Shown: positions 1 through 7,637 of the stretch, in pieces | How positions within the stretch are numbered: position 1 is the first letter of the stretch | How the letters are laid out: every line of letters begins with the position of its first letter | Assembly: GCA_903839795.1 (NCBI GenBank) | Contig: CAIMDR010000440.1 | Location: 1 to 8,629 of the forward strand | Direction of reading: 5' to 3' | Origin: an uncultured Methylococcaceae bacterium | GTDB taxonomy: Bacteria > Pseudomonadota > Gammaproteobacteria > Methylococcales > Methylomonadaceae | DNA: 8,629 nucleotides | Notes under the pieces: generated by a model | The model's input: the letters and a program-made list of their open reading frames with translations, nothing else | Told to the model about the DNA's origin: nothing | The model's database searches: none | Position numbers and translations under genes: made by a program

Positions 1-25
1 ATACCATCCCTTTGAGGGATGTTAT
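1..25. other. Imperfect stem-loop at the window edge
   Basis: CATCCCT (5-11) and AGGGATG (15-21) pair perfectly around a TTG loop. After one C/T mismatch, ATA at 1-3 pairs with TAT at 23-25. No T-run follows on the plus strand, so it is not a convincing terminator for an upstream gene. It may be the tail of a repeat or structure cut by the window edge. Confidence 0.35.
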
Positions 26-62
26 CCGTGTGAGTTAAATTGTCGTGTAGTGGAAGTTTAAT

Positions 63-226
63 TTCTGAAAGACTATAGATACTATGTCGGCTGGAGGTTG
101 AAGGCCCCCTCACGCCAGTGAAACGCATCCGGGAGCGCCAAGCCCCCGCTTGGCATTTAACAAGACTACGACGAATTGGTATTCAGCGTTCTCGGAGCAG
201 TCTCCAGCCCTCGCTACGTTTCAGAA
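63..226 (+). ncRNA. Candidate structured RNA of about 165 nt
   Basis: Four fully nested helices can be read directly. TTCTGAAA (63-70) pairs with TTTCAGAA (219-226). GGCTGGAG (89-96) pairs with CTCCAGCC (202-209). CCGGGAGC (129-136) pairs with GTTCTCGG (188-195), with two G-U pairs. The hairpin GCCAAGC-CCCC-GCTTGGC lies at 137-154. A minor hairpin GAAT-TGGT-ATTC lies at 173-184, and its loop could pair with CCAA at 139-142 as a pseudoknot. The segment is GC-richer than the AT-rich DNA after it and has no convincing ORF. Strand is inferred from the terminator-like hairpin downstream. Short motifs AGGTTGAA (95-102) and GGAGCAGTCT (194-203), plus the overall layout, recall HEARO RNAs, the omega RNAs of IscB-family nucleases. 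That is resemblance from memory, and no iscB gene follows. A cis-acting leader of the gene at 526 is the main alternative, and chance pairing cannot be excluded. Confidence 0.45.
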
Positions 227-262
227 CAGGGAGATTTATATAAAATTTCCTCTAACTCAAAC

Positions 263-285
263 CACTCTGAGAGTGTAATTTTTTT
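263..285 (+). terminator. Weak intrinsic-terminator-like hairpin
   Basis: CACTC (263-267) and GAGTG (271-275) form a 5-bp stem around TGA, followed after TAA by seven Ts (279-285). The stem is short, so termination would be weak. It lies 37 nt after the structured segment at 63-226 and 240 nt before the next start codon. It could end a small RNA, or act as the expression platform of a leader. Confidence 0.3.
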
Positions 286-525
286 AGTTGAAAATGTCCG
301 TTAGCCATCGGCCATTTAGAGACAGGCACGACTGCTTTGGGGCGATGAATAGGGAAGAATAAATTTAAACCGTTTTAGAATTACGATTGAAGTAGTTATA
401 TCCGTTATAAATAATAAAAATGGTATTTCATTATTCACGGCTATAGGCTTATTATATTGCCATATTTTTATGAGCATAAAGATCTCTATTTTATCTTATT
501 CGTAGCGCAGGGATGACAACATCGA
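286..525 (+). other. AT-rich leader upstream of the large sensor gene
   Basis: This is non-coding, AT-rich DNA. No consensus promoter stands out. TTTCAT (426-431) and TATTAT (450-455), 18 bp apart, form a weak sigma-70-like pair, and TATAAA at 406-411 lacks a well-placed partner. A ribosome-binding-site-like AGGGA lies at 509-513, leaving 12 nt before the ATG at 526, which is rather long. In the frame of that ATG a TGA at 514-516 closes the reading frame, so no longer start is possible. Confidence 0.4.
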
Positions 526-3500
526 ATGACACCTTTTGTACCTCATCTTCAATCCTATACGCTGACCGAAAAGTTGGGGGAAAGCTCTTGGTCCAAGGTT
601 TATAAAGGCTTTCACAAGAGAAGCCCTGATGATCTCGTGGTACTCAAATTCTTATTCAAGAGTGAAGCAAAATCCCGCCATCTTCGCCAAAAAGTCGAAC
701 GCTTAAAAGTATTGCACGATCCACGTGCTTTAACGCCGCAGGCCTTGATAGCCGATGGCGACGCGTTAGTTGTCGTGCAACCGTGGTTCGCGGGTAAGAC
801 GCTTGATGTCTGGGCTAAGCAGCAAAAGCTTTTACTGTCTGACTTTTTCACGCTGGCTTGCGCACTCACTGAAACTTTACAGGCCGTCCATGACGCTGGC
901 ATTACCCATGGCGGGGTCAAACCGCATAATATTCTGGTTCAGTCAAGTAAGCTGACATTACGTCTCACCGATTTCATTACCCCCCTCGATATCCGTGATG
1001 TCAGCCACTTCATCTACGATCCGGAATTCGTGCGCTGCACGCTGGCCTATACCTCACCCGAGCAAACTGGCCGTATCAATCATCGGGTGGATTTTGCCAC
1101 CGATCTGTATTCCCTCGGTATCGTATTTTATGAATTGCTGACGGGCAAGCTACCGTTCTACTCGACTGATCCGCTTGAGTTGATTCATTCGCACTTAGCG
1201 GAAGAAGCTCTTAAAGTACCTGAATTAAACTCAGCTATTCCGCGTCAACTGGGCGAAATAGTCGCAAAATTAATGTTGAAACAGCCTGAGAAACGCTATC
1301 AAAGCCCCGCAGGTTTATTAGCTGATCTGATTCGTTGCCGTGATGAATTTACAGCGACCGGTGTCGTGACGGATTTTCCCGTGGGTCTGCACGATTGCAA
1401 TCGACGGGTAACCTTTATCTCAAAAATGGTCGGTCGAGTCAAAGAAAGTGCCTCGATTCTAAGTAATTATGATGAGGTCGTACAAGGCCAGTTCCGAGTA
1501 GTCTTTATTTCAGGTTGGTCTGGTATCGGTAAAACTCGTTTAATTCAAGAGTTGCAGCAACCTTTGGTGAGGCATCGCGGCTATTTTACTTCAGGGAAAT
1601 TTGATCAGTATCAGAAGAATATCCCATATAGCTCGCTGATCCAGGCGCTGCGAAATCTGATACGTACCTTGCTTACTGAAAGTGAAGCCCAGGTGTTACA
1701 GTGGAAGCATAAAATTCTGAGCGCGATGGAAGGTAATGGACGGGTTATTACCAATGTAGTTCCCGAACTGGAATTTATAATTGGTCAGCAACCTGAGGTT
1801 GCAAGCCTGCCGCCAGTAGAAGCCAGAAACCGCTTCAACAGGCTTTTCGGACACTTTCTGATCTGTCTTGCCAGCGAAGAAAATCCTCTGATTTTGTTTA
1901 TTGATGATTTGCAATGGTGCGATAGCGCCACGTTTGATTTTTTACAAAACATTTTTGCCAACCATGAAGAGCATCCTTATCTTTTGCTGATGGGTGCCTA
2001 TCGCCACAACGAGGTCGATACCAGTCATCCCCTGACCAAACTGATACGCAATATCAGAGAAGATCAAGGCCCGTTAACAGAAGTTCGGGTAGGACCGCTC
2101 AGCGAAATCGATTGCCATGAAATGGTTGCTTACCTGCTTGATTCATCATTGCAAAATACCGAAAACTTATCGCAATTCATTGTCGATCTTACCGAAGGCA
2201 ACCCGTTGTTCGTCAGCGAGAGTCTGGCGTGGCTGAATACTGAAAATCTGCTGTATATGAATACAGAGCAGCAGTGGCAATGGGACATGAGCAAGATCCA
2301 CGAAACACGCATGCCAGCGACCGTGGTAGAAATGTTCAGCGCCAAGGTCAGTAACTTATCAGCAGACACCTTATATATTCTCAATCATTGCGCCTGCATG
2401 GGCAATCGCTTCACTGTTATGGAACTGGTGCAGGTACTGGGCATTGACCTGACAACCCTGTTCGAACGCCTGAAGCCTTTGTTAAGACTGGGCTTTTTAC
2501 TGGAGAATAACACCGACCTGCAATTCGTTCACGACCGTGTCCAAGAAGCCGTATTGAGGCAATTGGATGATCAGATGCGTCCAACATTACACTGGTGTAT
2601 CGGTAACCGCCTGTTGGAAGATGAGGTCATCGACAGCCGTATAGAGCGCAACGACAATTTGTTCAATATCGCTGCTCACTTAAATCGCGGTCATCCACCT
2701 ATTATGGATCAGGCAACTGTCTACCGCCTAGTGGACATCAACTTCCATGCCGGTAATAAAGCACTAGGGGCGTTGGCTACGGGAGCTGCTAACGAGTTTT
2801 TCCACATAGCCCACAATTACTTGCCCAGTGATTGTTGGGAGAAAGCTTATGAGCAGACCTTTCGCATCTTTCAGCGACTCGCCAAGACTGAGTTAATGTG
2901 CGGTCAGTATGCTTCTTCTGAAGCATTGCTAAATCGGCTGATCGAACATGCTGTCAGCGATCTGGATAAAGCCGAAGCGTTAGCGGAACAGACCACTTCA
3001 CTGTCTTCATTCGGTAACTTCATTCAAGCCATTACCACGGCCAACCGAGGCCTCACCTATTTCGACAAAGCTATTCCTGACGATGAGGGAGTAGCCAGAC
3101 AGCGCATGTTGGCATTGATGACCCGGATCGAAGCACAAGGCGATGTTTGGAGTACCATCTTGGATATGCCGGAGACCTGTGAACGTAAAAGCAAGGTTGA
3201 ACTGGCGTTCTATAGCGAATTGATTCCCGATCTTTATATGACCGGCCGGGTGCCGCAGTTGTATCTGTCGGCGATGCAGTCTACCTTGCATTGTCTTGAT
3301 GGAGGTATGGATGAATCGGTGATTTACTCGTTTTCCATCATGGGTTTGAATTTGGGGGAACAAGAGCGCTTCGAACAGGCGTTTAAGTATGAAGATTTAG
3401 CTCGCGATCTCTGTGCCAAATATCCGAATACCTTCGGAGCAACCCGAGGAATAAATGGCATTGTTTGGTGTAATATGCATTCGCGCAGTCATCCCGCTGC

Positions 3501-6500
3501 CATTGTCGAGTATGCTCATAAGGGTATTCAGTTCGGCAAGAACTGTGGTGATTTGTATAACGCCGGGCTATCTTACGGCCCCCTGTTGTGGAATCAGCAA
3601 GCCCAAGGCAAGAACTTACGTTTGATCGAAGAAACGGCTGAAGAATGCTTGCAGTTTTCGAAAAAAAATCAGCTTACGTTTTCGACCGCCTTAGCAGAAG
3701 CCGTTTTAGCTGGCTGGGTCGCCCCGATGAAAGCGGATTACCGGCTCGTGGCTATGGAAGACACACTAATTGAATGGGAGAAACATAACTATGTGGCGGC
3801 CACCGGCAGTTATTTCGCACTACTGGCTTTCGCCCAGTATTATTTTGGCGACTATGCCGGTGCAGCGGTGTCACTTAAGGCGGTTGAACGCTATCAGCAT
3901 GGCTTAACCGACAATATACTCAAACGCTTGTGGTATGTATTCCGTATTTTGAATCGCTTGCGATTGCCTGAAGAATTATCGTGGTCAGAAGTTGAGTTGG
4001 AAATCGCCCCATTACTGCAAAAAATCACCACCTGGGCTAACTTTGGCCCCTTGTTACGCCCCTACCTCGCTTTTATACACGCCGAAATTGCAAGGGCTCG
4101 AGGCCACGAGCGTGATGCACGCAATTTATATCTCGATGCAATTGCCGAAGCCGAGACTCAGGACTACGGCTTGCTGTCCGGACACTTGTATGAATGCCTG
4201 GCCGAATTGGTTAACCACGCAGGGCTGGGTAAGGCAGACATCTACTATGCAGAGGCTCAACGTCTTTACTGTGTCTGCAACGCTGAAGACAAAAGCGTTC
4301 GACTGCGAACGCTTCATGATTTTCAATCGGTGGACAATACCAAACCCACCCAAGAGTCAGTCGTTGACGAAGCAACTGTTGAAACCGCTGAACTCGACAC
4401 CCTACCGAATCTTGACATCAATTACCTGATGAAATCAGCCCTCGCACTGTCAACTGAAACCGACTTAACACAGTTGTTACAAAAGATTATGACAGTGGTG
4501 TTGGAATCCTCTAGTGCGCAACACGGCTACCTGTTGATCAAGCAACAAGAGCAACTGATCATTACAGCAGAAAAACATAGCGACAAAAAAACGTTGAATG
4601 GCAAGCATCAGTACCTTTTAACCAGAGCGCATGATATTTGCCAGGAAATTGTCAGATATGTCTTAAATACCAAAGAAAAAGTGGTGCTAAGCGATGCCGG
4701 TAGGGAAGGGAGTTTTCAGAATGCAACTGAAGTAAAGGCTTTAGGTTTACGTTCAATTATGTGCTTGCCGGTGCTCAAACAGGCACATCTGGTCGGCGTA
4801 TTATATATGGAAAACCGGCTGTCTGATGGCGTTTTTACCGCAGAGAAAATCGGCATGACCGAGTTGTTAATCTCGCATGCGGCTATTTCGTTAGAAAACA
4901 CTCAATTGATGGAGGAAACGCGCATTGCCGCCAAAGTCTTTGACTCTCAAGAAGGCATGATGGTTACCAATGCAAACAACATCATCCTGCGTGTGAACCG
5001 GGCCTTTACGGATATTACCGGCTATACCTCTGAAGAAGCCATCGGCCAAAATCCGAAGCTACTCCGTTCAGGCCGTCAAGGAAAGGAGTTTTACGTGACG
5101 ATGTGGGCTTGCATCAATACTAAAGGCATGTGGGAGGGTGAGATCTGGAACCAGCGTAAAAATGGTGAGGATTTCCCCGTGCATCTCATCATTACTGCGG
5201 TAAAAGACCTAAACAATTTAGTCACCAACTATGTGGCATCGTTGACTGATATCACCCAGAGTAAGGCGGACTCCGATGAGATCAGGCATCTGGCTTTCTA
5301 CGACCCGCTCACTCGCCTACCCAATCGGCGGTTGTTGGTGGACAGGCTTAATCAAGCCTTGATTACCAGCGCACGTAGCAAGCAAATAGGCGCGATATTG
5401 TTTCTTGACCTTGATCACTTCAAGACGCTCAACGACACACTCGGTCATGACATCGGCGATTTGTTGCTACAACAAGTTGCGGATCGCTTGACCCGCTGCG
5501 TGCGTAAAAGTGACACCGTGTCCCGTTTGGGCGGCGATGAGTTCGTGGTGCTGCTGGAAGATCTCAGTGACCATAGTGTTAATGCGGCCGCTAAAGCTGA
5601 AATGATTGGTGGGAAAATTCTACACTCCCTTAATCAGAGTTACCAACTCGCCACCCATAAATACTTTAGCTCGCCCAGTATTGGCGCCACGCTGTTCAAA
5701 GACACTCAATTTACAACCGACGAACTATTAAAGCAGGCAGACATCGCCATGTATCAGGCCAAAAAGACAGGCCGTAATGCGTTACGCTTCTTCGATACTG
5801 AGATGCAGAAGGTTATCAATGTCCGCGCAGAGCTAGAATATGAATTGCGCAAAGCACTGGATGCTCAGCAATTCCGGTTATATTATCAAGTTAAGGTTGA
5901 TAGTTCGGGTCTACCCTTAGGTGCTGAAGCATTAATACGCTGGCTGCATCCTGAACGTGGCTTGATATATCCGGTTCATTTCATTCCATTAATGGAAGAA
6001 ACGGGATTGATCTTACCCATAGGGCATTGGGTGCTGGAAACAGCTTGCACCCAACTCAAATTATGGCAGCAAGATGCACTAACTCGTGAGCTGACACTAT
6101 CGGTTAATGTGAGCGCTAAACAATTTCGCCAAACGGATTTTGTAGAACAAGTAAAGGCTATCGTGCAGCGTCATGCCATTAATCCGACGTTGCTTAAATT
6201 TGAACTAACCGAGAGTATGTTGCTTGATAACTTCGAGGGTATTATTGCGACGATGAGTGATTTGAATGAAATGGGCATCAAGCTCTCATTAGATGACTTT
6301 GGTACGGGCTACTCATCCCTACAATATATCAAGCGGCTACCACTTTTTCAGTTAAAAATTGACCAATCATTCGTGCGTGATATAGCCACCGATATTAGCG
6401 ATCAAGCAATTGTACGTACTATCATTGCCATGGCCGATAGCCTTAATATGGGCGTTATTGCTGAAGGTGTAGAGACCGAAGAACAGCGACAATTCCTTAT

Positions 6501-6594
6501 GGATAATGGTTGCATGCATTATCAAGGGTATCTTTTTAGTAAGCCAGTACCCATTGAACAATTTGAATTGTTGTTAAAGCAAAATTCACTCTGA
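526..6594 (+). CDS. Giant pseudokinase-ATPase-GAF-PAS-GGDEF-EAL c-di-GMP sensor
   Basis: This 2022-residue multidomain regulator is probably cytoplasmic, with no signal peptide or clear membrane segment. Residues about 9-275 are Ser/Thr-kinase-like: K41, a DLYSLGIVFYELLTGKLPF segment (193-211) and SPEQ (177-180) are present. The HRD position reads H128-G-G130, and DFG reads D149-F-I151, so catalysis is doubtful. Residues about 300-620 are a COG3899-type ATPase with Walker A GWSGIGKT (330-337), Walker B FIDDLQWCD (458-466) and the family signature GKFDQY (357-362). Residues about 630-1260 are a helical TPR-like scaffold. A Thr/Glu-rich linker (about 1271-1292) precedes GAF (about 1300-1460) and PAS (about 1465-1580). 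GGDEF (about 1585-1755) has the exact motif at 1669-1673 and I-site RKSD at 1660-1663. EAL (about 1765-2017) has E1801-A-L, N1861, E1893, DDFGTGYSS (1923-1931), K1944, E1980 and Q2000. It probably makes and/or degrades c-di-GMP in response to an unknown ligand. The start fits the family N-terminus, and TGA-TAA tandem stops end the gene. No partner gene adjoins. Confidence 0.93.
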   Translation: MTPFVPHLQSYTLTEKLGESSWSKVYKGFHKRSPDDLVVLKFLFKSEAKSRHLRQKVERLKVLHDPRALTPQALIADGDALVVVQPWFAGKTLDVWAKQQKLLLSDFFTLACALTETLQAVHDAGITHGGVKPHNILVQSSKLTLRLTDFITPLDIRDVSHFIYDPEFVRCTLAYTSPEQTGRINHRVDFATDLYSLGIVFYELLTGKLPFYSTDPLELIHSHLAEEALKVPELNSAIPRQLGEIVAKLMLKQPEKRYQSPAGLLADLIRCRDEFTATGVVTDFPVGLHDCNRRVTFISKMVGRVKESASILSNYDEVVQGQFRVVFISGWSGIGKTRLIQELQQPLVRHRGYFTSGKFDQYQKNIPYSSLIQALRNLIRTLLTESEAQVLQWKHKILSAMEGNGRVITNVVPELEFIIGQQPEVASLPPVEARNRFNRLFGHFLICLASEENPLILFIDDLQWCDSATFDFLQNIFANHEEHPYLLLMGAYRHNEVDTSHPLTKLIRNIREDQGPLTEVRVGPLSEIDCHEMVAYLLDSSLQNTENLSQFIVDLTEGNPLFVSESLAWLNTENLLYMNTEQQWQWDMSKIHETRMPATVVEMFSAKVSNLSADTLYILNHCACMGNRFTVMELVQVLGIDLTTLFERLKPLLRLGFLLENNTDLQFVHDRVQEAVLRQLDDQMRPTLHWCIGNRLLEDEVIDSRIERNDNLFNIAAHLNRGHPPIMDQATVYRLVDINFHAGNKALGALATGAANEFFHIAHNYLPSDCWEKAYEQTFRIFQRLAKTELMCGQYASSEALLNRLIEHAVSDLDKAEALAEQTTSLSSFGNFIQAITTANRGLTYFDKAIPDDEGVARQRMLALMTRIEAQGDVWSTILDMPETCERKSKVELAFYSELIPDLYMTGRVPQLYLSAMQSTLHCLDGGMDESVIYSFSIMGLNLGEQERFEQAFKYEDLARDLCAKYPNTFGATRGINGIVWCNMHSRSHPAAIVEYAHKGIQFGKNCGDLYNAGLSYGPLLWNQQAQGKNLRLIEETAEECLQFSKKNQLTFSTALAEAVLAGWVAPMKADYRLVAMEDTLIEWEKHNYVAATGSYFALLAFAQYYFGDYAGAAVSLKAVERYQHGLTDNILKRLWYVFRILNRLRLPEELSWSEVELEIAPLLQKITTWANFGPLLRPYLAFIHAEIARARGHERDARNLYLDAIAEAETQDYGLLSGHLYECLAELVNHAGLGKADIYYAEAQRLYCVCNAEDKSVRLRTLHDFQSVDNTKPTQESVVDEATVETAELDTLPNLDINYLMKSALALSTETDLTQLLQKIMTVVLESSSAQHGYLLIKQQEQLIITAEKHSDKKTLNGKHQYLLTRAHDICQEIVRYVLNTKEKVVLSDAGREGSFQNATEVKALGLRSIMCLPVLKQAHLVGVLYMENRLSDGVFTAEKIGMTELLISHAAISLENTQLMEETRIAAKVFDSQEGMMVTNANNIILRVNRAFTDITGYTSEEAIGQNPKLLRSGRQGKEFYVTMWACINTKGMWEGEIWNQRKNGEDFPVHLIITAVKDLNNLVTNYVASLTDITQSKADSDEIRHLAFYDPLTRLPNRRLLVDRLNQALITSARSKQIGAILFLDLDHFKTLNDTLGHDIGDLLLQQVADRLTRCVRKSDTVSRLGGDEFVVLLEDLSDHSVNAAAKAEMIGGKILHSLNQSYQLATHKYFSSPSIGATLFKDTQFTTDELLKQADIAMYQAKKTGRNALRFFDTEMQKVINVRAELEYELRKALDAQQFRLYYQVKVDSSGLPLGAEALIRWLHPERGLIYPVHFIPLMEETGLILPIGHWVLETACTQLKLWQQDALTRELTLSVNVSAKQFRQTDFVEQVKAIVQRHAINPTLLKFELTESMLLDNFEGIIATMSDLNEMGIKLSLDDFGTGYSSLQYIKRLPLFQLKIDQSFVRDIATDISDQAIVRTIIAMADSLNMGVIAEGVETEEQRQFLMDNGCMHYQGYLFSKPVPIEQFELLLKQNSL

Positions 6595-6860
6595 TAAATT
6601 TATTTCATTTGACAGCCTATGGCAGTTTTTGATCTCAACGATACATCGAAGTTAATTTGACAATGAAGGATAAGGTACTGGCGAGACTCTAAGAGCCAGA
6701 CATGAAAAACGACCGCTATCATCCATCCGATGATGCGCTTATTCAGTTCCTTCAATCGCTATAACCATGTGTAGGCGTGGCCGATCCAATGTCTTGTCGC
6801 AGAAGGGCTGACTCACGCTATCTAAGCGCACCTACAGATAATTCAGAGTAAGTATTCACC
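6595..6860. other. Intergenic region after the sensor gene
   Basis: No supported gene lies here. No strong terminator follows the large gene: GCC-TAT-GGC at 6615-6623, ahead of five Ts (6626-6630), has only a 3-bp stem. CTGGC (6679-6683) and GCCAG (6695-6699) could pair around 11 nt, without a T-run. ATTTGACA occurs twice (6607-6614 and 6655-6662), but neither copy has a suitable -10 box. A 20-codon ORF at 6702-6764 is treated as a finding only. The 67-bp element at 6770-6836 is listed separately. Confidence 0.4.
6770..6836. repeat. 67-bp element with imperfect terminal inverted repeats
   Basis: The left end TGTAGGCGTG (6770-6779) and the right end CGCACCTACA (6827-6836) are inverted repeats matching at 8 of 10 positions. 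An inner GCGTG/CACGC pair (6776-6780 and 6814-6818, approximate) adds structure. It resembles the small TGTAGGTGCG-ended palindromic elements seen in many proteobacterial genomes. Only one copy is in the window, so its repeat status is inference. Confidence 0.3.
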
Positions 6861-6894
6861 TCCCCCTTTGAAAAAGGGGGACTGAGGGGGATTT
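6861..6894 (+). repeat. Hairpin repeat copy 1
   Basis: CCCCCTTT (6862-6869) and AAAGGGGG (6873-6880) form an 8-bp stem around GAA. It is followed by ACTGA and the arm GGGGGATTT (6886-6894). This is a diverged copy of the unit at 8571-8620, with one base pair fewer in the hairpin. Its 3' arm is complementary over 9 bp to the arm of copy 2 (6903-6911), so the two copies form a back-to-back inverted pair. REP/MITE-like; no encoded function. Confidence 0.75.
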
Positions 6895-6900
6895 ATCTAA

Positions 6901-6950
6901 TAAAATCCCCCCTAACCCCTCTTTGTCAAAGAGGGGGACTGAATAATTAC
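6901..6950 (-). repeat. Hairpin repeat copy 2 (inverted match of copy 4)
   Basis: CCCCTCTTT (6916-6924) and AAAGAGGGG (6928-6936) form a 9-bp stem around GTC, with the arm AAATCCCCC at 6903-6911. Read on the minus strand, this 50-nt stretch matches 8571-8620 at 47 of 50 positions, including the AT-rich flank GTAATTATTCAG. That is close enough for recent common origin or sequence exchange. It lies beyond the 3' end of yggT. Confidence 0.8.
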
Positions 6951-7016
6951 AATTCAGATCTACACAGAGGGGTCGTAAGCTGGCAGTCAGCTCCAACTAA
7001 AAATCAACACTCTCTC

Positions 7017-7043
7017 GTCCCCTCTTTTCAAAGAGGGGACTGA
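7017..7043. repeat. Hairpin repeat copy 3, truncated
   Basis: GTCCCCTCTTT (7017-7027) and AAAGAGGGGAC (7030-7040) make an 11-bp palindrome around TC. It has the hairpin core and the CAGTCCCC flank of the other copies (minus-strand reading) but lacks the TTAGGGG-GATTT arm. It lies 18 nt beyond the yggT stop codon and could stabilise that 3' end. On the minus strand no T-run follows immediately, so it is not called a terminator. Confidence 0.6.
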
Positions 7044-7058
7044 AAAAGCAGCACATTT

Positions 7059-7637
7059 CTAACCAATTAAACCGGCTAATTCATGCAGTGGCGGCAAAAT
7101 GACCATTTTTGCCAGTTGCAACAGTAACAAAGCCGCCAAGGGTGATAAATCTATACCGCCCAGACCGGGAATCATTCTGCGACAGACATCCAGCAAAGGC
7201 TCGGTTAGCGTCGCTAAAATGGACGCGGCGGCATTAAAAGTACCCGGATTCATCCAACTAAGCAGTGCTCTGGCAAATACTGCAAAGACCAACACATTAA
7301 TCAGTAAGGAAATTAACTGAGTAATAGCGGTGATTGCCAAGGCGCCGATATTAATCATACTGCCATTCAATAGCAGCAGGATGGAGGCATCGGCAAGCAT
7401 TTGTAAGGACAACATAAGCACCAGCGATGAAGTGTCTATTTTTCCTATAGACGGCACAAATCGGCGCAGGATTTTTAAGGGTGGATGGGTTATCTTAACC
7501 AGAAACTGGGAGATTGGGTTATAAAAATCACCACCGCACCATTGCAATAAAAAGCGCAGCAAGACGGCCAATATATAAAGAGAAAACAGGGTATCGATTA
7601 AAAAAACAATCGGGTCAGTCATATAGCTAGAGCCCAT
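7059..7637 (-). CDS. yggT: YggT family integral membrane protein
   Basis: A hydrophobic 192-residue inner-membrane protein with two YggT repeats. In the first, a membrane segment (about 8-33) is followed by NPISQFLVKITHPPLKILRR (40-59) and a VPSIGKIDTS stretch (61-70). In the second, a hydrophobic stretch (about 96-129) is followed by NPGTFNAAASILATLTEPLL (130-149) and IPGLGGIDLSP (156-166). The last hydrophobic helix is about 164-185. This is the usual length for the two-repeat family. Its exact role is not well established; related proteins have been linked to osmotic stress and to cell or plastid division, and I would not choose among these. The ATG shares one base with the proC stop (TGATG), and GGAG at 7648-7651 sits 8 nt upstream, so translational coupling is likely. 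Met6 (7620-7622) is a less likely start. Transcribed with proC. Confidence 0.93.
   Translation of the reverse strand: MGSSYMTDPIVFLIDTLFSLYILAVLLRFLLQWCGGDFYNPISQFLVKITHPPLKILRRFVPSIGKIDTSSLVLMLSLQMLADASILLLLNGSMINIGALAITAITQLISLLINVLVFAVFARALLSWMNPGTFNAAASILATLTEPLLDVCRRMIPGLGGIDLSPLAALLLLQLAKMVILPPLHELAGLIG

Noticed and set aside
63..226. c-di-GMP riboswitch (GEMM-I) upstream of the c-di-GMP enzyme
   Set aside because: The characteristic GEMM-I core (a GGACGCAAAGCC-like stretch with paired P2/P3 tetraloop and receptor) is not present, and the fold seen is different.
513..605. ATG at 513 opening an overlapping 30-codon ORF ahead of the sensor start
   Set aside because: It is out of frame with the sensor, has no well-spaced ribosome binding site, and its product is not recognisable.
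3007..3363. 118-codon minus-strand ORF inside the sensor gene
   Set aside because: It is an antisense shadow of the helical scaffold region, with no independent evidence.
3661..3668. Run of eight As as a slippage or frameshift site
   Set aside because: The frame is open and domain content continues normally across it; nothing suggests programmed frameshifting.
3992..4429. 145-codon plus-strand ORF inside the sensor gene
   Set aside because: It lies in another frame of a clearly coding region with TPR-like and linker sequence, and its translation shows no domain.
6607..6662. Two ATTTGACA copies as promoters
   Set aside because: Neither has a -10-like hexamer 16-18 bp downstream.
6861..7043. 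CRISPR array
   Set aside because: The repeats differ in length and orientation and lack regular spacers; they are REP/MITE-like hairpins.
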